DNA of 35,457 nucleotides from JAVBQL01 sp031549085 (GCA_031549085.1 JAVBQL010000032.1:1-35457); one strand, 5' to 3'; shown: positions 23,959 to 33,799, counted from the stretch's first letter. Notes: a model not told the origin generated them from the sequence alone. Program-made: numbers and translations.

Positions 23959-26670
23959 TTAGAAATTATATATTTCTATCTTTTTTAATATAAAATCATA
24001 ATTTTTGTCATTTAGAACAAATTTAATCTCTTCATTAACCTTTTTATCTAAAAGATTTAGACCTAGTGGAGACTGATATGATATAATATTTTTTTCAGTG
24101 TTAGACTCCATTGGTCCTAATATGATAAATTCAGTATCTTTATTTGCGATCTTGTCAAGTAGTGTAATCTTTGTTCCAAATGTGACAAACTCACCTGTAA
24201 CATCACTCTTTTTTACTACTCTTGCACGGCTGATATCTGTTAAAAGTTTGTTCAACCTATTTTGTAGATAAACTTCACGCTCTTTACCTGCTTTATAGTC
24301 TGCGTTCTCTCTCAAGTCTCCCTTTTCACGTGCAATACCAATATTCTTTGCATTTTCTGGAATCTCAACATCTTTTATATGAACCAGCTCCTCTTGCATA
24401 CCCTTTAAGCTCTTTTCAGTTATGATTAACTTATCTATAATTGAACGCTTTGATAATCCATCATCATATTTAAGCTCAAGATTCTCTTTTTCAATAATAT
24501 CTGGGTATTTTTTATTTATTGCCTCTTGAATATCTACAGTTGATTGTGTATCAATATACTCAAGCTTACTTGATATCGTAAATAACCTTTGACAGAAATC
24601 TTCATTAGAATCTTTGATATAGTCTGTTAAGAAATTATTCTTAAATAGGAAATCTTTTATCTGGTTTGATAGTTTTTTATTCTGAGTAATATCTTTTTTT
24701 ATAGTAATATCTTTACCAGTCAACTCAATAAGGTGGATTAAAGAAAATATTAGATTATCATAGTCTATTTTCATTTCAGCAGCTTTCTCTTTTGTTAGAA
24801 AAGTAGAAAAAACTAAGAAAAATGCCTCTCTGTACTCTTTATATGATGCTATGAGATTTCTAACAATTTTTTCAACAAAATCATTGCCTTTAGTTAGTAG
24901 CTCTTCTAAAAGATATTTTGAAGGTGAAGTATAGAAAAGATCTGTAAAAATTGAGTCCCAGTTTTTGAAAGTATGTTTTATCTTCACTAAATAATCTTTC
25001 TTGAAATCTGAAAGCGGAATATCTTGAAAAATAGTGATCGGATTCTCAACATTATCCATATAATCTTTAAATGAATAGGCTACATTCAACTTTGAAAACG
25101 CTGGTATTTTTTTATACTTATCTATTAGAAGATAGCTTGTTATTGTCTCTGCATCAACATTATTAGTTGTATTTAAGAAGTTCATAAAGTATGATGCCAT
25201 CTCTTCTAAGTATTCAGAATCGTTCTCACCATTCTTTATAAAATCAAGTATTAAATCCAATCTCTGGCTGAAATTTTTTGCAGCCTTAAAGCTATTAAAC
25301 ATCTTCTCTTCATAGCTTAGTGGCTTATCTCTCATCTCATAAACATCATTATCATTATTTAAAGTTCCAAATCTTGCATCTGTTTTTAAAATTCTTCTAG
25401 CCTCTGTCCACCATGACGACCATGAAGATGTTGATAATATTTCAGGAACAAGCTCCTCTTTTATATTTTTTGCTGTAATCCTATTATCATAGCTTGTAAT
25501 AAGAGTTTTCAAAGCCCAAACAGGATCTTCTTTCACCATCTTCTTAAATTTATCAAAGTTCTTTAACTTTAATATCCAAACATGGTTCTTTTGCAATACT
25601 TTTAATGAAGTTAAAGCCATATCAAGCTTCATTTTGTGATCTTTTTTATTTTGAAAATCGATAGTAAACATGCTTTTGCTAACATCTTTTATTCTACCAA
25701 TTCCCCAAGTTTTATGGTATACAAAGTTGCCCTTATCAAAAGCAATATGCTCTTCAAAGCTTGCAACAGCCTCTGCTAAATTTCTCCAGTTTGACTCTAT
25801 ATTAGAGATTTGTATATACTCTTCTAATGAGGAGTGCTCTCTATATTTTTTTCTATATGTAGATACAAACTCTTTTCTTGCATACTCATCATTTGGGCTC
25901 TTTTCTGTTATAAGTTTCAAAATTTTGATACAAACATCATGCTCTTCTTTAGCACTATATACCTCATAAAGATATTTTAAAAGTTCAACAGATCTATCAT
26001 TACTGAAGTGTTTTGAAATTCTTTTATCTAGGTTAATGAAATATTCATAACCAACATCATCAAAAGTAAGAAGTTTTTTCCAGATCTCTTCAACTTGAAT
26101 AAAATTTGAGCTTGATATAAATCTATTAATAGCCTTTTTATAGTAGCTAACAGCCTCTGCTATCTGATTATTCTCCTCTTTCAAAACAGCAAGTTTTAGA
26201 ATAAGATCAGCCTCTTCATTATCAACTTTAACCAATCTCTCCCACAATAGAGGCAAATCATCTTTTTTGTTAAGGCTTTTGTAGGCATCTATCAATATTC
26301 TTAATATCACCTTATCTTCATAATATTCCAAAAATTTATTACATAAATATTCAACAATATTCCATTTAAGGTTATCGGTAAAAATTTTTAGAAGAGAGTA
26401 TTGATAATTCTCATCAATATTTCCCTTTTCCAAATTTAAAATTGATGCAATATAGAGAGCAACAATTGAGTGTTTGTTATTTTTGATATACTCGGAGGTC
26501 ATGTTCTCAATCTCTTTTATTAGTTCTCCATCACTATCCTCTTTTTTGAAATCAGCCAATAATTTATTAAGATCTTCAAAGTTTTTTATGGTATAGTTGT
26601 TTATAGTGGCCCTTGTCCATTTCTCTTCATTCAATAGATTCTCAAATTTTGACAAAAGTTGATCGCTCAA
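23959..26670 (-). CDS. greA: GreA-type transcript cleavage factor with long N-terminal extension
   Basis: A 903-residue protein whose last 160 residues are a complete GreA. The coiled coil (about 740-815) has the acidic tip 'EKGDLRENADYK', which reaches into RNA polymerase to stimulate cleavage of backtracked RNA, and a C-terminal FKBP-like domain follows (about 820-903). Ahead of this is a helical-repeat region (1-300, TPR-like) and a small beta domain with 'YHKTWGIGRIKDV' (about 312-360) like the CarD/CdnL polymerase-binding fold; a further helical region follows. I associate this composite form with spirochaetes. Translation starts at TTG (26670), with AGGAGA overlapping the stop region of the upstream TPR gene, so the two are coupled. 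The extension is probably a polymerase-associated scaffold. Confidence 0.92.
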   Translation of the reverse strand: MSDQLLSKFENLLNEEKWTRATINNYTIKNFEDLNKLLADFKKEDSDGELIKEIENMTSEYIKNNKHSIVALYIASILNLEKGNIDENYQYSLLKIFTDNLKWNIVEYLCNKFLEYYEDKVILRILIDAYKSLNKKDDLPLLWERLVKVDNEEADLILKLAVLKEENNQIAEAVSYYKKAINRFISSSNFIQVEEIWKKLLTFDDVGYEYFINLDKRISKHFSNDRSVELLKYLYEVYSAKEEHDVCIKILKLITEKSPNDEYARKEFVSTYRKKYREHSSLEEYIQISNIESNWRNLAEAVASFEEHIAFDKGNFVYHKTWGIGRIKDVSKSMFTIDFQNKKDHKMKLDMALTSLKVLQKNHVWILKLKNFDKFKKMVKEDPVWALKTLITSYDNRITAKNIKEELVPEILSTSSWSSWWTEARRILKTDARFGTLNNDNDVYEMRDKPLSYEEKMFNSFKAAKNFSQRLDLILDFIKNGENDSEYLEEMASYFMNFLNTTNNVDAETITSYLLIDKYKKIPAFSKLNVAYSFKDYMDNVENPITIFQDIPLSDFKKDYLVKIKHTFKNWDSIFTDLFYTSPSKYLLEELLTKGNDFVEKIVRNLIASYKEYREAFFLVFSTFLTKEKAAEMKIDYDNLIFSLIHLIELTGKDITIKKDITQNKKLSNQIKDFLFKNNFLTDYIKDSNEDFCQRLFTISSKLEYIDTQSTVDIQEAINKKYPDIIEKENLELKYDDGLSKRSIIDKLIITEKSLKGMQEELVHIKDVEIPENAKNIGIAREKGDLRENADYKAGKEREVYLQNRLNKLLTDISRARVVKKSDVTGEFVTFGTKITLLDKIANKDTEFIILGPMESNTEKNIISYQSPLGLNLLDKKVNEEIKFVLNDKNYDFILKKIEIYNF

Positions 26671-26671
26671 T

Positions 26672-27640
26672 TTATTCTCCTAGTTTTTGTTTTTTTAAAT
26701 ACTCATATATTTCTACTGATATATTTCTTATTTTATTCTCAATCAGCAATATGCTCTCTTCACTCTTCTTTATTGTGTAATAATCATATAACCACAGGTA
26801 GCAGTTCAATAACCTTGCTCTCTTCTGATTATTATCAACAGTATCTTTCATAGCACTTTCTAATACAAATATCTCATTCTCTATTTTTTTAAGCTCAACA
26901 GGAAACAGCTCTCTATATACATTGAAAAAACCAAGAACCCTTCCATAAACTGGTATAAAAAAAACAAGATCTTCATACTTAAAATCATATACTTTCATAT
27001 TTGAAAGTAGGCTTAAAATTAAATTGGATTCCAATTTCGTTAAATCTATTATGGACGGATCTATAAAAAAGGCCTCTCTAAACAACACTTTAGCTTTATC
27101 TGCTTCTGAAATAAGTGAATAGCAATCTGCTAATAGTGCAATAGCATTTGCATCATTTTTATCTTTACTTACTACCTCTTCCAGATACTTAATAGCATTT
27201 TTATAGTCCCCAATTTTTTTATAGGACAATGCAATTAGGTATACACTTTTTACAGAATCACTATTAAGCCCCAAACCCAAATCTTCTTTTAAGAGTCCAA
27301 TAACCTTCAATAAAACAGATGATATAACAGAATTCATCACTTTTTTATTTTCGTTTAAATGATTTTTCTCAAAAGTCTGAAGCTCATCAATTAGAGTTAT
27401 ACCCTTTTCGTAATCTGTTCCCTCATTTTTATTAATTTGGTCAAACTTATTTATCCAATATTTACAGCATTTTATACCACTATTCACTACCTCATCAGCC
27501 TGATGTGACAGATTCCCTTTTAGGCTTAAGAAACCATCTAAAGCCTCATTTAGTCTGCCACCCTTCAGCATCTCTAAAGAATTTGATAAAATTTTAATGA
27601 ATTCATTATCATTATTAGAACTTGTTTGAGATAAAATCAT
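26672..27640 (-). CDS. TPR protein co-expressed with greA
   Basis: A 322-residue, probably cytoplasmic helical protein without signal peptide or membrane span. A clear TPR pair is seen near residues 130-200 ('YLIALSYKKIGDYKNAIKYL' and 'AIALLADCYSLISEADKAKV'). The first 90 residues and the C-terminal 120 residues are helical without recognisable motifs. The stop lies 1 nt before the greA start codon, and its last codons supply the greA ribosome-binding site, so the two proteins are likely made in fixed ratio and may interact. It has only a weak AAGAAG ribosome-binding site of its own. Function beyond protein-protein interaction cannot be stated. Confidence 0.8.
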   Translation of the reverse strand: MILSQTSSNNDNEFIKILSNSLEMLKGGRLNEALDGFLSLKGNLSHQADEVVNSGIKCCKYWINKFDQINKNEGTDYEKGITLIDELQTFEKNHLNENKKVMNSVISSVLLKVIGLLKEDLGLGLNSDSVKSVYLIALSYKKIGDYKNAIKYLEEVVSKDKNDANAIALLADCYSLISEADKAKVLFREAFFIDPSIIDLTKLESNLILSLLSNMKVYDFKYEDLVFFIPVYGRVLGFFNVYRELFPVELKKIENEIFVLESAMKDTVDNNQKRARLLNCYLWLYDYYTIKKSEESILLIENKIRNISVEIYEYLKKQKLGE

Positions 27641-27780
27641 AAGCTTCTTTAAAAAAAGTAATGGATAAAATAACTCTCAATCATATTAATGTTATACATT
27701 TTTAATTCTTTACTGTCAACTGTGAATAAATTAAGAATTGATAAAATTGTTATATTTTATAGAAATATCACTTGTTTTGT

Positions 27781-28803
27781 TTATCTAAACCCTTTTATAT
27801 CCTTATATACAGCCTGTGCAAAGAGGTGCTCCTGATATGTTTCTGAAAAATAGTGTGTACCATTTATAGGATCTTTTACAACAAAAAATATATATTTATG
27901 ATCCAGAGGGTGAAATGCTGCTTCAAGAGCATTAAAGCCAGGATTGGCAATCGCATGAGGCGGAAGTCCATAGTTTAGATATGTATTAAATGGGTGTTCC
28001 ACCAATAGATCTGACTCAAAAAGTCGCTCCTTTGGTTTTCCTAAAATGTACTGTATTGTTGCACAGCTCTCAAGCTTCATTCTCTTTTTCAACCTATTAT
28101 AGAAGACTCCAGCTACAATTTTTGATTCATCTTGATTTCTAACCTCTTTCTCAATGATAGATGCCATTACTATTTTTTTATAAAACTCTTTTGAGTCAAT
28201 CTCTCTATAGTTTGGCTCCACTAATGAGATCTTCTTATAAAACATAGCAATCATTATCTTTAGAACCTCTTCGATCGTAGAGCCCTTATCAATTTTATAT
28301 GTTTCGGGAAATAGAAAACCTTCCAATGATGGAAAATCACCCAACCCCAAGACAGATAAATAGTCACTCTTTGCAAAAAAATCATCTATCTCTTTTGCTT
28401 TAACTATATTCCTATCTATTAGAATAGCTTTTATTTGATTAACTGTACTTCCTTCAGGGACTGTGAAGCTGACTGTTATTGGCTGACCATATACAAAATG
28501 TTTTGCTATATCAAAAGTTGTCATATTTTTTGTTATCATAAAGTAGCCAGATTTTATCTTTGAATCAAAGCCAAAAACCCGATTTATTATAACAAAGAGT
28601 CTTTTTGATTTGATTGCTCCATCAATATATAATCTATTTGCAATTTTATGTGGGTTATCTCCATTTCTAATCTCTATTTCAGTGCCATTAGCAGCTATAT
28701 TTCCAGTTGGCATATTAAGTACATATGTAATAACAACCACCGATACAGATAGAATAACAACAACAGATATCAATATAATAAATATTTTCAGTATTCTCTT
28801 CAA
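27781..28803 (-). CDS. mltG: Endolytic murein transglycosylase MltG (YceG-like)
   Basis: A 340-residue inner-membrane protein with one N-terminal span (5-29) and a periplasmic body. It has a LysM-like subdomain (about 40-110) and the YceG catalytic domain. The catalytic Glu218 lies in 'MASIIEKEVRNQDES', followed by 'VAGVFYNRLKKRMKLESCAT', 'NTYLNYGLPPHAIANPG' and the C-terminal 'YIFFVVKDPINGTHYFS', all standard for the family. MltG cuts nascent glycan strands and sets their length. The family usually has 'LQSDPTV' where this one has 'LESCATI', a modest change. It lies upstream of the TPR/greA pair with a 140-bp gap, so linkage to that operon is uncertain. Confidence 0.94.
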   Translation of the reverse strand: MKRILKIFIILISVVVILSVSVVVITYVLNMPTGNIAANGTEIEIRNGDNPHKIANRLYIDGAIKSKRLFVIINRVFGFDSKIKSGYFMITKNMTTFDIAKHFVYGQPITVSFTVPEGSTVNQIKAILIDRNIVKAKEIDDFFAKSDYLSVLGLGDFPSLEGFLFPETYKIDKGSTIEEVLKIMIAMFYKKISLVEPNYREIDSKEFYKKIVMASIIEKEVRNQDESKIVAGVFYNRLKKRMKLESCATIQYILGKPKERLFESDLLVEHPFNTYLNYGLPPHAIANPGFNALEAAFHPLDHKYIFFVVKDPINGTHYFSETYQEHLFAQAVYKDIKGFR

Positions 28804-28948
28804 GTCACAAACCTCATCTTAATAAATAATTATACTATGCTAAGTAGTATAATCCCAAAGCAATAAAAAATCAACATAGATTTTTAAAAAAGAGAGTTTA
28901 AAAAACATTTATAAATGTGGTGTTTAAAAATTTGATATCTTATTTAGA

Positions 28949-29335
28949 TTAATAGTTTGGACCATATCCATAGTCCCAATTTTTTCTCTCTCGATTTTTG
29001 TCAATAACAGGTCCAAACTTCTTTTTGAACCTAAGGAGTTCTCCTCTATTATTAGTCCAAATATTCATCGCATACATATCACCAACTATTGGTTTTTCAT
29101 CAAAAAATGATCTATTATAAAAATCTTTTCCTTCATATGTAAGATATAGCTTCATTCCATTAAGCTCAATTTCATATTTATAGTAGCCCATTGCCGTCTT
29201 TGTACAGTATATCTCATATGGAACATGATGAGAAAATATTTTAAAACAGTATAGTCTTTCTGATACAGTAGGTGTGTTTGAGCAAAGTGTGATAAAAATA
29301 TGTATAAAAAAAATTGACAAAAGAGTTTTTTTCAT
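28949..29335 (-). CDS. Small secreted protein, possible lipoprotein
   Basis: A 128-residue protein with an N-terminal Met-Lys-Lys and a hydrophobic stretch ending 'FITLCSNTP' (Cys18). Spirochaete lipoboxes are relaxed, so Cys18 could be lipidated, but Leu at -1 is unusual and a simple signal peptide is also possible. The mature part is rich in Tyr, Phe and Lys, with two more Cys residues ('YCFK', 'IYCTK') that could form a disulfide, and ends 'NWDYGYGPNY'. No domain is recognised. There is no clear Shine-Dalgarno sequence. It stands alone, divergent from the CBS-domain pair. Confidence 0.65.
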   Translation of the reverse strand: MKKTLLSIFFIHIFITLCSNTPTVSERLYCFKIFSHHVPYEIYCTKTAMGYYKYEIELNGMKLYLTYEGKDFYNRSFFDEKPIVGDMYAMNIWTNNRGELLRFKKKFGPVIDKNRERKNWDYGYGPNY

Positions 29336-29436
29336 TATATAATTAAATATAGGTTTTTATCAATAAAACTTTAGACTTTAAATATTGTTATAAAAATAGA
29401 TTATTTTTTTAAATATATAAAACTTAGGAACAATGA

Positions 29437-30729
29437 TTGGGACTGTTCATCTTAATGTGTGGTGTTCTTTTTCTATCTTTTTTTTGTTCATGTTCAGAAA
29501 CCTCCCTCTTCTCTCTCTCAAGCTTTAGAATAGAGGCACTAAAGAAAAAACACCCAAAGCGTGGAAGACTTATAGAGCTCCTTATTAACAACCCTCAAAA
29601 ATTAATAATAACAATTCTTATTTTTAATACACTTGCCAATATACTTGCAACCCTCGTTGCTTCAAGAATATTAGCTAAACTAATTCCAAACCTTAATCCA
29701 ATCCTTGAAGTACTTCTAATAACATTAACAATACTTTTGTTTGGAGAGGTTACTCCAAAAGCAATTGCAACAAAGATAGCCTCAAGCTTCTCTCTGCTTG
29801 TTGCTCCTGCATGGATAGTAATTCAATTTTTATTTAATCCAATAATCTGGGGATTGAAAAATATAGCAAAATTATTGGTTGCTATAAACTCATTTATCTT
29901 TTTTCATGGTATAAAAGAGGAACAAAAAGATTATGAAACAGAAGAGATGATTGATGTTATAAAAGATAGCCATCATAAAGGTATAATAAATAAAGAGGAG
30001 GAACTTATCCTTGGAAATGTTATAGAGCTATCAGATACAGAGGTGTGGGAGATAATGAGACACAGAAATAATATTTTTTCTGTTTCAATAAAGACCCCAA
30101 TTGAAAAATTAATGGAGATGATAAAAGCAAAAAAATATACAAAAATACCAGTTTGGGAAGGTGAAGAGGAGAATATTATTGGCATTCTCTATGTATCAGA
30201 CATAATAAATCTTACTTCGTCCAAAAGAAAGCTCTCTTACTATAAATATCTATTAAAACCACCTTTTTATATACCTGCATCATCAAAAGTTGAAAATGTG
30301 CTAAAAATGTTTCAAATGACAGCCCATCAAATTGTTCTAGTTATAGATGAGTTTGGCGGTATCTCTGGTCTTGTTACACAAAAAGATATATTCAGAGCAA
30401 TAATTGGACATATAAAATATAAAGACCGCTCTACCCTTCTCTATAAAGAGCATAATCCCTATACAATAGAGATAGAGGCGAATATAGATATCTATGAATT
30501 TAACAAAATATTCAAAACAAACATAAAAAGCGAAAATAATGCTAGTGTTGGTGGATATATATTAGAACATATAAATAGAATACCAGAGAATGGTGAGATT
30601 TTAACTATAGAAAATTTAAATTTTCAAATACTAAGTGCAAAGCCAAATGTTATCGAAAAGGTGCTTGTCACAAAAAAAAATAGAGAAGAAAACAGCAAAG
30701 AGGAGACAAACAGTGGAAAATCCAATTAA
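29437..30729 (+). CDS. DUF21/CBS/CorC-HlyC membrane protein, copy 1
   Basis: A 430-residue protein of the HlyC/CorC (CNNM-like) family, linked to magnesium or other cation export and loosely called 'hemolysin'. It has an N-terminal DUF21 domain with four hydrophobic segments (about 1-160, 'GEVTPKAIATKIA'), two CBS domains (about 205-325, 'YTKIPVWEGEEENIIGILYV' and 'IVLVIDEFGGISGLVTQKDI') and a C-terminal transporter-associated domain (about 345-415). The start is TTG at 29437 with AGGA 7 nt upstream; the ATG four bases earlier is in another frame. The tail overlaps the next gene by 17 nt and supplies its AGGAG ribosome-binding site. CBS domains usually bind adenosyl ligands such as ATP. Confidence 0.9.
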   Translation: MGLFILMCGVLFLSFFCSCSETSLFSLSSFRIEALKKKHPKRGRLIELLINNPQKLIITILIFNTLANILATLVASRILAKLIPNLNPILEVLLITLTILLFGEVTPKAIATKIASSFSLLVAPAWIVIQFLFNPIIWGLKNIAKLLVAINSFIFFHGIKEEQKDYETEEMIDVIKDSHHKGIINKEEELILGNVIELSDTEVWEIMRHRNNIFSVSIKTPIEKLMEMIKAKKYTKIPVWEGEEENIIGILYVSDIINLTSSKRKLSYYKYLLKPPFYIPASSKVENVLKMFQMTAHQIVLVIDEFGGISGLVTQKDIFRAIIGHIKYKDRSTLLYKEHNPYTIEIEANIDIYEFNKIFKTNIKSENNASVGGYILEHINRIPENGEILTIENLNFQILSAKPNVIEKVLVTKKNREENSKEETNSGKSN

Positions 30730-31975
30730 TTTAGTCCCTCTTGCAGTACTTCTCTTTGTAGCTATGGAGGCTTTTTTCACAGGTTCAGAGATGGCTATGG
30801 TAAGTTCTAATAAGATTAGATTAAATTACCTTGCAAAAAATGGCAATAAGAAGGCCTCTACAATTTTATATTTATTAAATAACCCCGATAAACTTTTTGC
30901 AACAACTCTTGTGGGCGTAAACCTTGCAACTGTTATTGCAACATCTTTGGCAGCGTTCTACTTCGATAGTATTGTAAGAAAAGATGTTCTTATTTTATTC
31001 GGCTTCAATATACCAAAAGAAATTATCGTTACTATAATAATACAGCCAATAATCCTTATATTTGGAGAGATGACACCAAACTCTGTTGCAAGAAAATATC
31101 CAACAATAACATCTCTAAGATATTCAACAGGAATAAAAATAGGTTACACCATACTCTTTCCAATAATAATAGTAATAAGTTGGGTCTCAAATTTTATAGG
31201 AAGACTCTTTAAAGATAAAAAATCTGAATTTGGAACAATTTCGAGAGATGAACTTGAGATATTGGTGGCAGAGTCTGGAACATCAAACAATCCAAAAGCA
31301 AAAAAGATAATTAGAGATATTTTTGATATTAATGAACTTACTGCCCGAAATATAATGCTTCGTCTTGATGAGGTTGTATTAATTGAAAAAAATGAGACTG
31401 TACATAAATTAAAAGAGCTTATAAAATCAAGGCAATACAACAGATACCCTGTATATAGTGATAATATTTTTAATATCATTGGGACAGTACATATATCAAG
31501 CATAATTGGCGCTGACGACAAAGAGCCCGTTGCAAAATACATTGAAGATCTCTATATAATACCATCATCAAAACCTGTAGTACAGATATTATCTGAACTG
31601 AAAAAGAATGATAAGCATATGGGAATCGTTGTAAATGAGTTTGGTGCTGCATCAGGTATAATTACTATTGATGATATTCTTGAAGAGGTTATTGGGGAGA
31701 TAAAAGAGAAGGAGCTTGAGTCTATACAGCTCTTAGATGAAAATATATTTGATGCCTCTATCTATTTAGATGATTTTCATGATCTAACTGGTATTGATTT
31801 TTCTGATGATATCAAAGATAATGTTGAGACTTTGGGTGGTGTAATAAATCTTATTCTTGGAAGAATTGCAAAAAGCGGAGAGATTGTTACATATAAAGAT
31901 ATGAAATTTAAGATACTCGAAGCAACAGACAGACAAATAAAGAGTATAAAACTATTAGACTTTCCAAAGAAATAA
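30713..31975 (+). CDS. DUF21/CBS/CorC-HlyC membrane protein, copy 2
   Basis: A 420-residue paralogue of the preceding gene. It has a DUF21 domain ('AFFTGSEMAMVSSNKIRL' early, 'GEMTPNSVARKYP' near 120), CBS pair (about 200-330, 'YNRYPVYSDNIFNIIGTVHI' and 'MGIVVNEFGAASGIITIDDI') followed by 'LEEVIGEIKEKE', and CorC-HlyC domain to the end. The start is GTG at 30713 with AGGAG (30701-30705) 7 nt upstream. A longer frame to 30635 would add about 26 basic residues that are only the shadow of the upstream gene. The 17-nt overlap argues for translational coupling and possibly a heteromeric DUF21 complex. Substrate ion is not predictable. Confidence 0.92.
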   Translation: MENPINLVPLAVLLFVAMEAFFTGSEMAMVSSNKIRLNYLAKNGNKKASTILYLLNNPDKLFATTLVGVNLATVIATSLAAFYFDSIVRKDVLILFGFNIPKEIIVTIIIQPIILIFGEMTPNSVARKYPTITSLRYSTGIKIGYTILFPIIIVISWVSNFIGRLFKDKKSEFGTISRDELEILVAESGTSNNPKAKKIIRDIFDINELTARNIMLRLDEVVLIEKNETVHKLKELIKSRQYNRYPVYSDNIFNIIGTVHISSIIGADDKEPVAKYIEDLYIIPSSKPVVQILSELKKNDKHMGIVVNEFGAASGIITIDDILEEVIGEIKEKELESIQLLDENIFDASIYLDDFHDLTGIDFSDDIKDNVETLGGVINLILGRIAKSGEIVTYKDMKFKILEATDRQIKSIKLLDFPKK

Positions 31976-32036
31976 AATTAAATATAGTCAATAAATTTAA
32001 CTTAATTTTATAAAAAAAAATAACTAGTGGTCACTA

Positions 32037-32065
32037 TTGATTTTTTCTGCTATTACTATTATTAT
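32037..32065 (+). promoter_or_regulatory. Candidate promoter of the chemoreceptor gene
   Basis: TTGATT (32037-32042) and TATTAT (32060-32065) are separated by 17 bp, about 50 bp before the start codon. The -10 side lies in a run of ATT repeats, so the exact hexamer is uncertain. It looks sigma-70-like; I see no clear sigma-28 flagellar promoter. Confidence 0.4.
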
Positions 32066-32115
32066 ATTATATTATCTACATAATATTACTCTATATACAA
32101 ATAAGGTGGTTACTA

Positions 32116-33720
32116 ATGTCAATTAAAAATAGGATAAGTATAACATTTGTCTCTCTTGTTTTTCTTGTTTTTATAATCTTTTTTTTCGTTACAGTTACTT
32201 TCTATCTAAAAAGCTCTAACGATACTATGGAAGCTACAAAAAAAGAGCTCCATGACTCTTTTGATAATATACTAAAATATGAATCTGAATCAACATATTC
32301 GATGGTTGATATTATATACAACTTATATCTAAGTGGTGAAATGACATATGATGATGCATATAAAATGGCAGCACATCTTGTAAGAAATATAAGATATAAT
32401 ATCAGTTCAACTACAAGTAATGTTGGCTATTTTTGGGCTGATACACTTGATGGAACGAATGTCGTCCTATATGGAAACAAAAATGTTGAGGGAAAAAATC
32501 GTAATGAGGCCAAAGATACAAATGGAGTTCTTTTTGTACAGGCAATTAGAAAAGCTGCTATGAATGGAGATGGTTTTTCAGAATATTGGTTCCCAAAGCT
32601 TGGAGAGACAGAGGCAAAAGAGAAGAGAAGCTTCTCTACCTATCATAAAGGGTTTGGATGGATTATTGGAACAGGACTCTATACTGAAGATGTTACAGCA
32701 TATGAAAAAGAGGTTCTAGAGCAATCTAAAAATAGTCAATTTAACCTACTACTAATTATGAGTATATCAATAATATTAAGTTTAGTTGTTGTAACATTAG
32801 TTAGCTTCTTTATATCTGACTCAATTTCAAAGCCAATAAAATATATTAACTCACTTCTAAATAGCATCTCTAAAGGTGACCTAACTCATATTATTGAAGA
32901 GAGATACAAAAATAAGAGTGATAAAGAGATAAAAGATATGGTATCCTCTTGTGATACAATGCTTACCAATCTTAATAATTTAATCCATGAAGTGCAGTTT
33001 AGCTCTATGGAGATGAGTGGCGCTGCAGTTGAGGTCGCAAATGCAGCGGGGTCTTTGTCTGATGGTGCTATGGATCTATCATCAAGTATTGACCAAATCG
33101 TATTAAGCATAGATGATATGGAGTCAACCACAGACCAAAATGCTGACCATGCTATAGAAGCTGAAAAAATAGCAAAAAATATAGCAGAAGAGGCAGAACA
33201 TGGTGGCGAAGCAGTTAATAAAACAGTACAATCTATGACCACAATTGCAGAAAAGATACAGATAATAACAGAAATCGCTAATAACACAAATATGTTGGCT
33301 CTTAATGCAGCAATTGAGGCAGCTCGTGCTGGTGAACATGGAGAGGGATTTACTGTTGTAGCAAACGAAGTTAGAAAATTGGCTGAAAGAACCCTATATG
33401 CAGCTGATGAAATTAGAAGTATGTCAGGAACAAGTGTTGATGTTGCTAAAAAAGCAGGGGAATTAATTTCTAGCATTGTTCCAGGTATAATAGAGACATC
33501 AAATATGGTTGAAGCCATATCAAACACATCAAAAGAGCAGAAAACCAACATCAAGCAACTATCAAGTGTCTCTTCAAAGCAGGAGCAAGTTGTACATCTA
33601 GTTACATCAAGCTCTGAAGAGTTATCAGCTTCATCTGAAGAGATGGTATCAAAAGCTGAGAGATTGGTTAATCTGGTCTCTACATTTAAATTGAGAAATA
33701 AAACTAATCTATTAAATTAA
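32116..33720 (+). CDS. Methyl-accepting chemotaxis protein with Cache sensor
   Basis: A 534-residue membrane receptor. TM1 spans about 8-30, followed by a periplasmic single-Cache-type domain (about 40-200, 'GYFWADTLDGTNVVLYGNKN' and 'GFGWIIGTGLYTEDV'). TM2 lies near 210-235, then HAMP (about 235-290, 'DSISKPIKYINSLLNSISKG') and the cytoplasmic signalling domain. The invariant CheA/CheW-binding hairpin is intact ('NTNMLALNAAIEAARAGEHG' then 'FTVVANEVRKLAERT', about 392-427). The 'NVGYFWADTLDG' type of Cache often senses small organic acids, but the ligand is not predictable. There is no CheR/CheB-tethering pentapeptide at the C-terminus. AAGGTGG precedes the ATG. The gene stands alone between the CBS pair and a convergent terminator. 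It implies that the cell is chemotactic. Confidence 0.95.
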   Translation: MSIKNRISITFVSLVFLVFIIFFFVTVTFYLKSSNDTMEATKKELHDSFDNILKYESESTYSMVDIIYNLYLSGEMTYDDAYKMAAHLVRNIRYNISSTTSNVGYFWADTLDGTNVVLYGNKNVEGKNRNEAKDTNGVLFVQAIRKAAMNGDGFSEYWFPKLGETEAKEKRSFSTYHKGFGWIIGTGLYTEDVTAYEKEVLEQSKNSQFNLLLIMSISIILSLVVVTLVSFFISDSISKPIKYINSLLNSISKGDLTHIIEERYKNKSDKEIKDMVSSCDTMLTNLNNLIHEVQFSSMEMSGAAVEVANAAGSLSDGAMDLSSSIDQIVLSIDDMESTTDQNADHAIEAEKIAKNIAEEAEHGGEAVNKTVQSMTTIAEKIQIITEIANNTNMLALNAAIEAARAGEHGEGFTVVANEVRKLAERTLYAADEIRSMSGTSVDVAKKAGELISSIVPGIIETSNMVEAISNTSKEQKTNIKQLSSVSSKQEQVVHLVTSSSEELSASSEEMVSKAERLVNLVSTFKLRNKTNLLN

Positions 33721-33729
33721 AAAAAAATT

Positions 33730-33771
33730 GTGTTTTAATCTTTACTTTGAACAAGTTAAAGATTAGAACAC
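33730..33771. terminator. Bidirectional terminator between chemoreceptor and transporter
   Basis: The arms 33730-33744 and 33757-33771 pair over 15 bp with one mismatch, with a few further pairs inside. An A-run precedes it (T-run on the minus strand) and TATTTTATT follows it, so it can serve both converging genes. Confidence 0.88.
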
Positions 33772-33799
33772 TATTTTATTAAACATGCCAATAATGAAC

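Noticed and set aside
28875..28930. Hairpin ACATTTATAAATGT as terminator of the small secreted protein gene
   Set aside because: The stem is short and nearly all A/T, so I could not separate it from background.
30635..30712. Longer start of the second CBS-domain gene
   Set aside because: The added residues are an out-of-frame reading of the first gene's end, while GTG 30713 has AGGAG 7 nt upstream.
32043..32075. ATT-rich microsatellite before the chemoreceptor gene as a phase-variation switch
   Set aside because: The repeat is short and imperfect and lies in generally A+T-rich DNA.
32886..33554. 222-residue minus-strand open frame inside the chemoreceptor gene
   Set aside because: It is a Ser/Ala/Ile-rich shadow of the conserved MCP signalling domain, with no start signals.
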